A stretch of DNA of 64,000 nt. It comes from Linum tenue. Lineage: Eukaryota > Streptophyta > Magnoliopsida > Malpighiales > Linaceae. The notes under the pieces are model-generated. The model searched no databases, was not told where the DNA came from, and saw only the letters and a list, made by a program, of their open reading frames with translations. The position numbers and the translations under genes are program-made. The stretch spans positions 5,456,001-5,520,000 of the forward strand of contig CAMGYJ010000011.1 in the NCBI GenBank assembly GCA_946122785.1, written 5' to 3'. Below are positions 54,489 to 64,000 of the stretch, in pieces; position 1 is the first letter of the stretch; every line of letters starts with the position of its first letter.

Positions 54489-55239
54489 TAGGGATAGCAA
54501 TCAAACCCATGGCCGCGGGTACCCGACCGCCCCATACCCAGTCAACGCGGGGAATCCCCGCTTTGACCGGGTATGGGTAAAACCCGCAAAAGGTTTGATG
54601 GGGATGGGGCGGGTATGGTTTTAGGCTTTTAGCCTCCCCCGCCCCATACCCATACCCATACCCGCCCCACCAAGAGAATTTCTTCACATATCAAAAAATA
54701 CGTGGATTAAATTGTAATCTATCAATGATGATGATGATAACTCGAGAAAATAAATAGTAGAAATGCAATTGAGTAACCACCTTAATCAAAACCTAATTCA
54801 TTTCCCTCAATTCTCCTTCCACTCTTTCACTTTCCCCCTTGTCAACAAAATTATGTTAATTAATTATTACTTAGTAAATGTATCAAGAGTTAGAGCATAA
54901 TAATTTAAAAAATATTATAGTCTATATTATGTATTAATGGATGTTTTAGGATCATATTCTTTGAATCGTATTTAGAAAATGACCGTGTTTTGTTGACTTC
55001 GTGATATAATAGGTTTGTTTATGGTTATAATTAAAACTTTTCTTGTAAGTTTTAGGTATAATAATGTTGGATATACGGGGATGGGTATTACCCATGGGTA
55101 CCCGAAACCCACGGGTATGGGGATGGGTTTGCAAAACATTTCCCGCATGGGTATGGGGCGGGTATGGGTTTGGGTATTTGAAGATGGGGATGGGGATGGT
55201 TTAGGCAAACCCCCCAAACCCGCCCCATTGCCATCCCTA
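54489..55239. mobile_element. Non-autonomous hAT element (751 bp)
   Basis: The ends are TAGGGATAGCAAT and the inverse TTGCCATCCCTA, flanked by a perfect 8-bp target duplication TATGCAAG (54481-54488 and 55240-55247), the hAT signature. Both ends are rich in GGGTATGGGG/CCCATACCC phrases, which form subterminal inverted repeats as in the widespread plant 'GGGATGGCAA' hAT family. The AT-rich middle has no transposase. Frames at its ends on both strands are repeat-derived. Confidence 0.88.
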
Positions 55240-55531
55240 TATGCAAGCATAATTTATGCATTGCTACTTGTTTATAGCTTATATACCTACGCATCATTGA
55301 TTAAAAGAAAGTTGAACCTCTCCTAATCCTTCTTATGGAGCAATTCATTCTATGAAAAAGATTGAATTCCTTCAAGAGGAATTTGAACACAAATGGTTAT
55401 TGTACATTTTTTCCTCTCTTTTTCTTCAACATTTCTCTCACATGTAATCTGGTTGTTGCAAGATAAATATGGACTCTACCCCTATGTCTTCCTTTTTTAC
55501 ATGTCTACTTCATTTTATCTAACGAAATTTG

Positions 55532-55546
55532 TTTTTTTTTTTTTTT
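55532..55546 (-). other. LINE poly(A) tail
   Basis: An uninterrupted T-run on the plus strand, directly next to the left target duplication, as expected for target-primed reverse transcription on the minus strand. Confidence 0.85.
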
Positions 55547-55637
55547 GACGGGTAACCTGTGAATGTATTGATTATGAACGAACGGTTACATTATCCAGAC
55601 AAAGCTGGTCAACGAGAAACATCGGTGGTCTATCGAT

Positions 55638-58600
55638 TCACACTTCTCTACTATCCCAATGGGTCTCGCAGTGAGCCATGATGTGAGCCGCATTATTTGC
55701 AGTACGTCTAACATGAGCGATACTGTCCGAGTTGGAGCCATTAGCCTGCAATAGGCTCACTATGCGTCGACAGAGGATACCCACCTCAGTATGATCATCA
55801 TTCGAATGCTTGAGTTTCTTAACCAGAGAGAGGGAGTCCATCTCAAGAATGGGGGATTGATAACCAAGTTGGTGTGCTAGCTGGGCGCCGAACTCGGCAG
55901 CGAGAGCTTCCCCCATCTCCACTTCGACTGTGCCTTGCATCTTCTTTGCCGCTGCAGCAAGGAAATGTCCTCGGTGATCCCTGAACACTGCCCCGAGTCC
56001 AATGCCTCCACCCGCGAAGAAGCCGACATCAGTATTGATTTTGATGTGCCCAGCTTGCGGCCTCGTCCACGTTTCAGCGGACTGCACCTCAGTAATGGTC
56101 TCGTCCGGCCTTTGGTTCTTCTGGTATTCTTCAAGGAGGGATAAAGCCTTTTGAATAATCTCATCTTCCGGCCACTTTGTACCGTTAAACAACTGAGCAT
56201 TCCGTTCTTTCCAAAGCGCCCACATTATCATTGCCCATCTCTCCACAGTTTCCGTGTTCTCTTGCTGCAGAACCTTCATAGTCCATGATAAGCAGTCCGC
56301 TCCGCCATCGATCAGGAAAGGGCTCGTCCAAGGTGAACCTCGCCAAATTCTACAGCTCCAGCTGCATTCAAAGAAGAAATGGCGTTGGGTTTCAACTTGA
56401 TCGCAGAAGGGACACTCATCGGACCATTTCGGGTTCTTTGCCGCCACTTTCTCCCCCGTAGGTAGCGTCTCCCTGGTGAATCTCCAAACAAAATGCTTGA
56501 CTTTCGGCGGTACCTTCATGGACCAAATTGTCTTCCATAGCTTCTCATTACCACAAGGCTGAATTCCTTCCTCTATCACAAAACCCGAAAGCCACTTCCT
56601 GTACCCACTTTTGACTGTGTACTGTCCATTCTCACTATGCCTCCAAATGAGGCGGTCTTGCTCCTCAGCGCTTCGAAGTGGTATCGACAGGATGGACCCA
56701 GCAATGGTGGAGGGGAAGCACGCCCGGATTAAGTCCACGTTCCAACTCTCACTCTCTTGGTCAACTAGTTCACGGACTGTAGCATCCACCGGAAGTGTTG
56801 TTGGGGCCGAATCAACAAACGCTGGCTCCCCGGGAAGCCACTGATCACCCCAGATCTTCACCTGTGCTCCATTCCCCACTCTCCATCGCAGTCCAGAGCC
56901 CAAGAAATTTTGCGCACTGAGGAGGCTCCTCCACATATAGCTGGGATTACTTCCAAGCCTAGCGTCCAAGATTGAACAGTTCTTGTGGTATTTCGCCGCG
57001 AGCAGTCTGGAGATCAAAGACTCAGGTCGGAGATGAAGGGACCACAGTTGCTTGGCGAGGAGCGCCATATTGAAACCCCGGAGATCTCTGAACCCGAGTC
57101 CGCCATCTTCTTTGAGGGTGACAAGCTCTGCGCGGCGTAACCAATGAGCTTTTTTCTCTTCCTTTCTTTGCCCCCACCAAAAATTCATGATCATGCTGTG
57201 TATCTCATCGATGAGGCCTTCCGGGATTTTGAAAACCGACATCGCATAAGTAAGTTGGGCTTGGGCAACCGACTTAATTAGAACTTCACGAGCAGCTACT
57301 GACATGGTTCTCTCCTTCCACCCTTTCAGCTTCACACGTACCCGCTCCTTCAGGCTAGCAAATAAATCCTTCTTCGCCCTTCCCACCTCCGTGACCAGAC
57401 CGAGGTACTTCTGGTGCTTATCGACAGCCTTCATCCCCAGCGTTCCGCTCGTGACCAGCCGGTTGTGGGTCTTTACATTTGCTGAGAAGGACACCTCGGA
57501 CTTCTGGAAATTCACCATTTGGCCAGATTCCAACTCATAGGCGTGGAGAATTTCCTTAAGCACCAAACATTCTTGTTGAGTTGCCCTGCCAAAAAAGATA
57601 CTGTCGTCAGCAAAAAACAAATGGGTAATCACCGGGGCGCCCCGGTTCACCTGCAACCCATGCAGCCTATTCTCCTCCACTGCCTTGGCTGTATAGGTTG
57701 ACAATCCTTCCGCACAGAGCAGAAAAAGATACGGTGAAAGCGGGTCGCCCTGTCGAATCCCTCTGCCCGGAATAAAGGTCTGGGACTGATGGCCATTCAC
57801 CAGGACAGAGTATGATACAGTGGTCACTCCCATCATAATCAGTCGGATCCATCTCTCTACAAACCCCAGTCTTCTCATGACCCCTTCCAGGAAATGCCAC
57901 TCCACCCTGTCATAAGCCTTAGCCATGTCGATTTTTGCCGCAAAATAACCATGTTTCCAACGTTTGCTCTTCTTCATGGTGTGAAAACACTCAAACGCAG
58001 CCATAATATTATCTGTTATGTAGCGACCCGGGATGAAAGCACTCTGAGAAGGGGAGATGATCTTGTCCAACAGAGGCTTGAGGCGGTTGGCAAGGATCTT
58101 GGAGACAATCTTGTACATGACATTGCAGAGGCTTATAGGTCTATACTCTTTCGGTGTCTCCGGTTGTTTTGCCTTTGGGATCAACGCAATCAAAGTATGG
58201 TTAAGACCTGCAGGCATAACTCCTGTATCCAGAATCTGAAGTACCGCTTTTGTTACCTCTTCTCCAACAATGCTCCAGTATTTGCGGAAGAAGAAAACAG
58301 AAAGTCCGTCCGCCCCCGGTGCCTTCCGCTTCCCCATCATCTTCAGCGCCTCCCACACTTCCTCTTTCACAAAGGGTCTGAGGAGTTCATCATTATCTGA
58401 CTCTTCGATCTTCCTTTGGATTGAATCTAGTACCGGCCAAGACATAGGTTCGGGTCCAGCAGTAAAAATAGATTGGTAATAATCAACCATACAATCCGAG
58501 ACCGCCTCCTGTCCCCTGCACCATTGTCCCGCCTCGTCACGAATCTTTTTTATCATATTCCTCCGACGCCGAGCTGACGCCTTCCTGTGGAAGAAACCCG

Positions 58601-59629
58601 AGTTCTTATCCCCGGACCTGAGCCAGTCAGCTCGAGACCTTTGCTTCCAGTACTTCTCCTCGCTGTCAAGGACGTCTGCCAATTCATCTTCTAGGACCCG
58701 AAGTTGGGCCAGAACCTCTTCGGTTTTCCTTCTTCTTTCTAGCGCTCGCATTGCCCTTTGAATTTTATTTTTTTGCTTGCCAAAGGCGGGGAAAGCCCCT
58801 CGACTCCAGCTGTCCAGATCACTCTTACAGGTCGCAAATTTGTCCAGGACATTGGCTGATGAGGATCTATTCCATGCCCGCTCCACCACAGAGGAGCATT
58901 CCTCATGCTTTGTCCACAGCCCCTAGTTTCACAAGTAATCGGGCGGTGATCCGAGTGTGCCCGATCCCCATGCTGAACTCTCCCATTTGGGAATAAACTT
59001 CTCCACTTATCATTAGCAATAAATCTATCCAATCGTTCTTCGATATAGTCGCCTCTTGTCCGCCTGTTTTCCCATGTGTAAAGATAACCATGGAAACCCA
59101 AATCTTGACAGCCCACTTCATTAAGACAGTTACTAAACATGGTCATTCCCGCCTCTTGAACACCCCGACCACCACTCTTTTCTTCAGACGATAGTACTTG
59201 GTTGAAATCACCACCACACAGCCACGGTCCATCCCACTGTTGGCGAAGAGACCCGAGCAGGTCCCATGTTTTCCACTTATCACCTCCTTCAGCCCAACCA
59301 TAGATACCCGAGAACCTCCACTTCCCGACCCCTTCACTTTCCACAGCTGCATCAATAAAGTGTAAGTCACGATCCATCACTGTAACCTGTACCTCATCAT
59401 GTCACCAGAGGCTAAGGCCCCCAGCTCGATTACGTGTAGAAATGACTGTCGGGACACTTTTTCCTCGCTTGAAACCACAAATCTCTCGAAGAACATCATT
59501 CTCTGCCTCAGTCTGCTTAGTCTCCATCAAGAAGACCATGTCTGGGGACGATCGGCGCAGTAGCGCTTTCTGGGAGTTAACTGATCGCGTATTCCCCAAC
59601 CCGCGACAGTTATAGCTCAAAATTTTCAT
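55638..59629 (-). pseudogene. LINE ORF2: endonuclease, reverse transcriptase, RNase H
   Basis: The start is MKILSYNCRGLGN (apurinic-type endonuclease; Asn of SYNCRG, MVFLMETK, CGGDFNQVL, SDHRPI all present). A TGA (59404-59402) interrupts after GGLSLW, and a one-base frameshift occurs near 58889 where the text changes to ERAWNRSS. From 58889 to 55638 the frame is open for 1083 codons. Reverse transcriptase has KAPGADGLSVFFFRKYW, LIPKAKQPETPKEYRPISL, KIDMAKAYDRVEW, GIRQGDPLSPYLF and the catalytic FADD. The zf-RVT region is WRFTRETLPTGEKVAAK and CPFCDQVETQRHFFFEC. A C-terminal RNase H (HIKINTDVGF, GEALAAEFGAQLA, LEMDSLSLV, NAAHIMAH) places it with plant L1 elements that acquired RNase H. Only two lesions separate it from a complete frame. 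Confidence 0.93.
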
Positions 59630-61287
59630 TTATGAACTGGAGGGGATAGGCTCCCCGCGCCCTGCTTCGTACTGGGACCCTTCGCTTGGGATCCGACTTG
59701 TTTCTTTACTACTGTTTGTGCTGTATTCTTTTTTGCCTGGACTTGATTCTTCATTTTGCCCACATCCGAAGGGGAAACCTGGGTGACCATGCGAGGAGGT
59801 TCCTCTTGCTTGCCATTATTTCCTACCACCAACGTTTGAGCTGGCCTCAACTCGGTCCTCTTAGGGAGTGCTTCATTAGCACCATGGATACCACTCTTTC
59901 CAATCTCCTCCCGCAGATTCGTGTGCTTCCCCGTGAGGGCCGTACTATTTGAGTCTGCTAGACCATGGAGGGATGAGCTAGCTTCCTCTCGATGAGCTGG
60001 CGTGGCGTCTTCTGGCGCTGTGGTATCGACTACCCGGTTTGGTTCATCTTGCTGTGCATCAATCGTAACATGCTTGTCGTTGTGCTCCTCTTCGTCAAGA
60101 ACTGCAAATCTCGATCCCATTTCCTTATGCACCTGTGGGGCCTTTCCTTGTCCTTCCAGGTTTTGACGTAGATCTTGAGTGTTCCTGCTCACTCCCTTTC
60201 CTCGAGGCTTGACCATCATCCATTCCCCATAGTCACCCATGGGCGCTTCACTTTCTGTCTCAGCAGCTGGCGGTCCTTGAGCTGATTCTCTGAACAAGTT
60301 TGGGCACGTAACTTTCATGTGTCCATACTTGCCACATTCCGTGCAGATCCGGTGAAGCCCTTCATACTCTACGTAATAAGTTATCCCTTCAATTTTAAAC
60401 TTCGATAAAAGAGGTTTCGTGAGATCGACTTCAACACTGACACGGGCGTACTTCCCTCGATCACCTGATTCAGTTGCCCTATCAACACGAACAGGTCTGC
60501 CAATCTTCCCTGCTATGCGCTCAACTGCATGCTTGTTGATAACTTCACGTGGGAGGCCCGGAAAGCGTGCCCACACCATAGTGGAAGCGACTTCCGCTAG
60601 CTTCGGGTTAAAATTTTTTCGCCAGGGTCGGACCGTGATATAGAAATCACCGAGCATCCATGGCCCACCCGCCGCAGCTAGTTCGTAGTCAACCTGGCTG
60701 GTAAAGCGTACTGCATAGAAACCAAAAGATAAGCTCGACACCTGGATGGAACCACACTTCGCCCACAGAACTTCCAGCCTGCGAGAGATGACAGGGAAAG
60801 GAAAAGTTCGTCCTAACACTTTCACGATGAGGGCTGAGCGCCATTCCCTCCTCCATTGCTGTTTTTCCATCGCCGTGAAAGCTATGGTAGGGCATAACGG
60901 ATCATCATCGTCTGGTATTTCGTCATCAAGGTCATCCTCCCTCATAGCTGCTGCCACGTCCTCCGAATCCGAATCCGCTACGTACCACTCGTCCACTTGG
61001 TGAAGGGTGCTGAACAGTTTACGTGATTCTCCGTTCCATGCAGTTTTGAAAGTTGTTGCCTCGGGCGGAGCCTCAGTTTCCTCCATCGGGGAAGTACAGT
61101 CGTTGGCTACTTCGTCGGTAAAGAGAGGGTTGTCCCGCATCGGTTTCGCTCGTTTCTTCGGGTGCTGGGTTTCCTTGTCACGCTTCGGGTCGGGGGAAGA
61201 TGTTACAGAAGGTGGTCTTCTACCACCAGCTCCTTGGTCCAGAGAGCCCGCGTCCGGGGGGACAGCCCCCGGCGCCGGCGTTGCCAT
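59626..61287 (-). CDS. LINE ORF1: nucleic-acid-binding (DUF4283 / zinc knuckle) protein
   Basis: An uninterrupted 553-aa frame from the ATG at 61287. The frame can extend to 61299 only through GTG. A Pro/charged N-terminus and an acidic stretch (DDLDDEIPDDDDP) precede a DUF4283-like domain (WRSALIVKVLGRTFPF, FGFYAVRFTSQVDYELAA, GGPWMLGDFYITVRPW, ARFPGLPREV). A CCHC zinc knuckle follows (CTECGKYGHMKVTC), then a low-complexity tail. By analogy it binds LINE RNA in the ribonucleoprotein. Its TGA stop overlaps the ORF2 start in ATGA (59629-59626), so ORF2 could be translated by termination-reinitiation. It has no broken codons, in contrast to ORF2. Confidence 0.88.
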   Translation of the reverse strand: MATPAPGAVPPDAGSLDQGAGGRRPPSVTSSPDPKRDKETQHPKKRAKPMRDNPLFTDEVANDCTSPMEETEAPPEATTFKTAWNGESRKLFSTLHQVDEWYVADSDSEDVAAAMREDDLDDEIPDDDDPLCPTIAFTAMEKQQWRREWRSALIVKVLGRTFPFPVISRRLEVLWAKCGSIQVSSLSFGFYAVRFTSQVDYELAAAGGPWMLGDFYITVRPWRKNFNPKLAEVASTMVWARFPGLPREVINKHAVERIAGKIGRPVRVDRATESGDRGKYARVSVEVDLTKPLLSKFKIEGITYYVEYEGLHRICTECGKYGHMKVTCPNLFRESAQGPPAAETESEAPMGDYGEWMMVKPRGKGVSRNTQDLRQNLEGQGKAPQVHKEMGSRFAVLDEEEHNDKHVTIDAQQDEPNRVVDTTAPEDATPAHREEASSSLHGLADSNSTALTGKHTNLREEIGKSGIHGANEALPKRTELRPAQTLVVGNNGKQEEPPRMVTQVSPSDVGKMKNQVQAKKNTAQTVVKKQVGSQAKGPSTKQGAGSLSPPVHK

Positions 61288-61416
61288 GAGGGGTTGCACA
61301 AAGGGTTCGCCGCTTCTTCGTCAAAAATCGCCGCTCCGAAGTTTCCGGAGCTAGGGTTTACTCCTCACCCAGATAACACTAACTCACACCATCCCTTGAC
61401 AATCTAACGGAATTTG

Positions 61417-64000
61417 TTCGATCAAATGAAAGTGAATGATAAAGGTAGATTAGGATCCACCTTCGAAATATGCAAAATTTAGCAGAAAAAGAAATTGTCT
61501 TATTTATCTCTCTTTAACAAAAAAGAAGAGATAAACCCATTTCCAAGTTAGATTCCTTAACATGAGTATTGGAGAAAAGGACCATCCATACATCTCCACT
61601 CACATGGATGTATTCATCAGCTAATAATAATAAAACCAATCCGTTAATGGATGCTTGGTTTCACTTTAGGCAACAGTGGTCCTAGCTGATCTATAGCAAA
61701 CCCCAAAGACAAAGAAGAGTTAAAGAGGGAGAAAAGAAAACACAACAAAGGTCCTAGAAGGATAACATTTTCATCTCAATATTTCTCCTCTTATTCCCTG
61801 TAGTAGCTAGAATCTAAGGAACTACTAGGAAATCAATATTGTTGTAGGTCCATTCGGCGGGAGCCTTGCGGTGGAAGGAAAACAATGATAGGTACGTACC
61901 TAAGAGGCTGAGACCTTCAGATTCAAGACCACTAATATTATCACTAGACCAATTTTTGTTCGCACAATGATGGGTTAATCTTTATAAAAGACTTGGCTTG
62001 TGGTGTGTTCTTCCTTTTATCAGCTTGGTTGTGGATGGATAATAATTATTGGCAAGTGAAAGAAGTAGTGAAGGAGCGGATCATATCCATCCCCAGTTTG
62101 TGCGCTGGTTGCGTGATCTACAATAGAGATCTTGTTCATCACAAGCTTTTTTGCTTGACATGATTGCCCATCCAAAAATAAAGGGTTTCCCCCTCTCCCT
62201 CTTAGTGGGTTGTTACTTGGCAATAATGTCTTTATGATTATTGTTTCATACCCACATATTTTCTTACAATATTACTGTGAAAGATGAAGGAAAGCGACTA
62301 ACGTACGTGTTTGTAGATGTAATTTGAATGTATCAAGATTGTAATACGTACCAAAAGATGAAAAAAGATGCTATCGGATTTGCAGTCCTAGTGATACGAA
62401 GGTATATAAAATTTTGTTGTAATGTCTTCTAAGTTTCTATAGCTTTCTCTAAGAACCTTATTTAATTTACTCACTCCTCCAGTAGTTAGTAGTTACTGTA
62501 AACTTTTTTCTATTAATTGGTCATCCAAGATAGAGATGCATGATAATGTATGATCTGGAGATGAATGATTTGGTATCAACAACTTGACGTTGATGATCAA
62601 TCCTAATGATTTGCTTACAGTAACTAACTACCTGCATTGCCCCCGTAAACGAGATTATAAGTGCAAAAAAGGAATGATTCATTAGCATTGACAACAGCGT
62701 TCATTGATAATTAGGAGTGTACAAAGATTTGGTTTTTATCGGACCATAGCGAACCAAACAACATGCTTGGATCGGGTCATATTGAAAAAAATATATATAT
62801 ATTGTGGTCCTGTTCGTGGTCATGTGAATTCTATAAGTATTGAAAAATGGACAAAATTGTCATTTAAACCGGACCAAATACAATAATGGTCCGGTCCTTG
62901 GTCCTACGATGTGTTTCACTATTGAACCACAATTCTCGTTAATTTGATCTGGTCAAAAAAATCTCTCAAAACTTAAATTTAATATTGATTTTTCAGCAAA
63001 TTCATTAATTAAGTTCAAGAAATAACCGATTTCGGTTGAAAATGATTTTCCATTAGATACATCGGTTGTTGGGGAACGAAGGTATACCTAGCTTTTCCTA
63101 TACGATACCACCCCCAAAGCCATAACTTATGGGCAACAATGGCGACTTGTCAATCTTTGAATTTCATTCTTGCGAACATACTTACTAGGCGGGAGACTTA
63201 ACAAGTTAGCTACATCACTGCACGAGCCCCACCAGAACGCTAAAAATGTGAGGGAAGAAGAGTTGTCAGGAACTCAGGATAGGATAGGCGAAAAAGAGCC
63301 GAACCCTTAGTTGCATTATCTCTGGATCTCACATTAGCCCCAAGCCCCACACTATCTCCTCCCCGCTGGAAGAGATTTTGGATCGAGAAAAAAAAAACAT
63401 TGCTTTATATTCAACACTCCTCGTGAAGGTAATGAAATCATTTGTGAGGCTAGTAAATAGAGTCCTGAATTGCATAGTAGCTATCAGCGGCGGATCCAGA
63501 ACACAGTAGCGCACTGGGCCGCATTTCATTAGAAATTAGATGCCGTAAAAAGGATAATGATTTTATATTTTTTTTTACAATGTCAATTGTTCACGATGGT
63601 GTTTTAATTTAGCGAATGCATAAATAATGGAGTCTACATCCATACCAATAGTATGCTTTGTTTCCAATTAAATACTTAAGCAACCGACGAGTAATTCATC
63701 GCTCATTTTGTTGCGCTAATCAGTTTTCACATGTTTCATTGTTGATAAGGTCATGTCGTAGTAGCTGTTGAAATGGACAACGTCAATACTAAAATCAATC
63801 GACTAATCAATTGTTTCAACGAAAATCTTTAGGGCTAGAATTTATAAGCTAAATTTAGAGTAGTTATTTGAATATGTTCATATGAATTATTTTTCTAGTT
63901 GCACACAATCTTATTATAAAATAGCACTGAATCGAATGTCTAAAATAAAAAAATTCATAAGGACTATACTAACTTTGGATCCAGAGGAGGGCTGGGCCGG
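61417..64000. other. Intergenic region with hAT-like fragments
   Basis: Mostly AT-rich. A TAGGAGTGTACAAAG start (62711) with GGTCCGGTCCTTGGTCC near 62890 resembles the GGACC-rich hAT MITEs of plants; its ends are not resolved. CAGCGGCGGATCCAGA (63485) and TTTGGATCCAGAGGAGGGCTG (split here; 63974-63994) resemble start motifs of another common hAT family and lie in the same orientation. The last one runs off the window. No gene is supported. Confidence 0.35.

Larger units (their letters stand above)
55534..61401 (-). mobile_element. Nearly full-length L1-type LINE with target duplication
   Basis: On the minus strand, a leader is followed by ORF1 (61287-59626), ORF2 (59629-55638), a ~90-bp 3' UTR and a poly(A) tail (T-run at 55532-55546 on the plus strand). 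The flanks ATCTAACGAAATTTG (55517-55531) and ATCTAACGGAATTTG (61402-61416) are a 15-bp target duplication with one mismatch. This sets the insertion at about 5.87 kb with an intact 5' end. ORF2 has one stop and one frameshift, so the copy is recent but probably dead. Confidence 0.92.

Overview
This window is nuclear DNA of a flowering plant, almost certainly a eudicot. It has intron-containing genes with GT-AG junctions, plant-only families (RALF peptide, defensin-like peptide, BOI-type RING ligase, NDR1/HIN1-like LEA_2 protein), AT-rich spacers and many nested plant transposons. I cannot name the species from sequence alone. All coordinates and reading frames were worked out by eye; no database search or alignment program was run.

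Ordinary genes are sparse. 1212-1522 (+) and 3480-3910 (-) are two related two-exon secreted cysteine-rich (defensin-like) genes; the first looks degenerate. 12451-13601 (+) is a three-exon single-pass membrane protein of the LEA_2 type. 17491-17895 (-) is a RALF preproprotein with one extra cysteine. 48959-51096 (+) is a four-exon BOI-type RING E3 ligase.

Transposons fill most of the rest. A 76-bp perfect inverted-repeat element lies at 2173-3161. Two copies of one repeat family sit in opposite orientation at 4861-6145 and 9949-12155, flanking an LTR-like piece and an internally inverted Ty1-copia remnant (6859-9393); the second copy carries a nested TIR element (10201-11572). A hAT-like MITE (14309-14671) and a TRIM element (15665-16411) follow. 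A decayed LINE (18782-26549) is split by a 3.7-kb foldback element with 1.2-kb arms (20359-24044). A small hAT element with a perfect 8-bp target duplication is at 54489-55239, and a nearly full-length LINE with target duplication and poly(A) tail is at 55534-61401.

The outstanding object is a ~21.9-kb Mutator-like element at 26635-48575. It is bounded by 34-bp imperfect terminal inverted repeats and a perfect 9-bp target duplication (TCGAATTGG). All of its units are on the + strand: a ten-exon Ulp1/C48 cysteine protease (806 aa, catalytic residues present), a FAR1-type MULE transposase (845 aa, DDE, SWIM and zinc-knuckle residues present), a chimeric unit with fragments of two host genes (mitochondrial porin VDAC and an HSP70), and an ATHILA ORF1-like protein with a long acidic repeat tail (767 aa). 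The units are separated by five clusters of palindromic CACGGCCGTG-type repeats and share leader and trailer segments, so the element looks assembled from repeated expression cassettes. Two large minisatellites (81-bp and ~74-bp units) and a gypsy-type solo LTR with its own 5-bp duplication (29167-30510) lie inside it.
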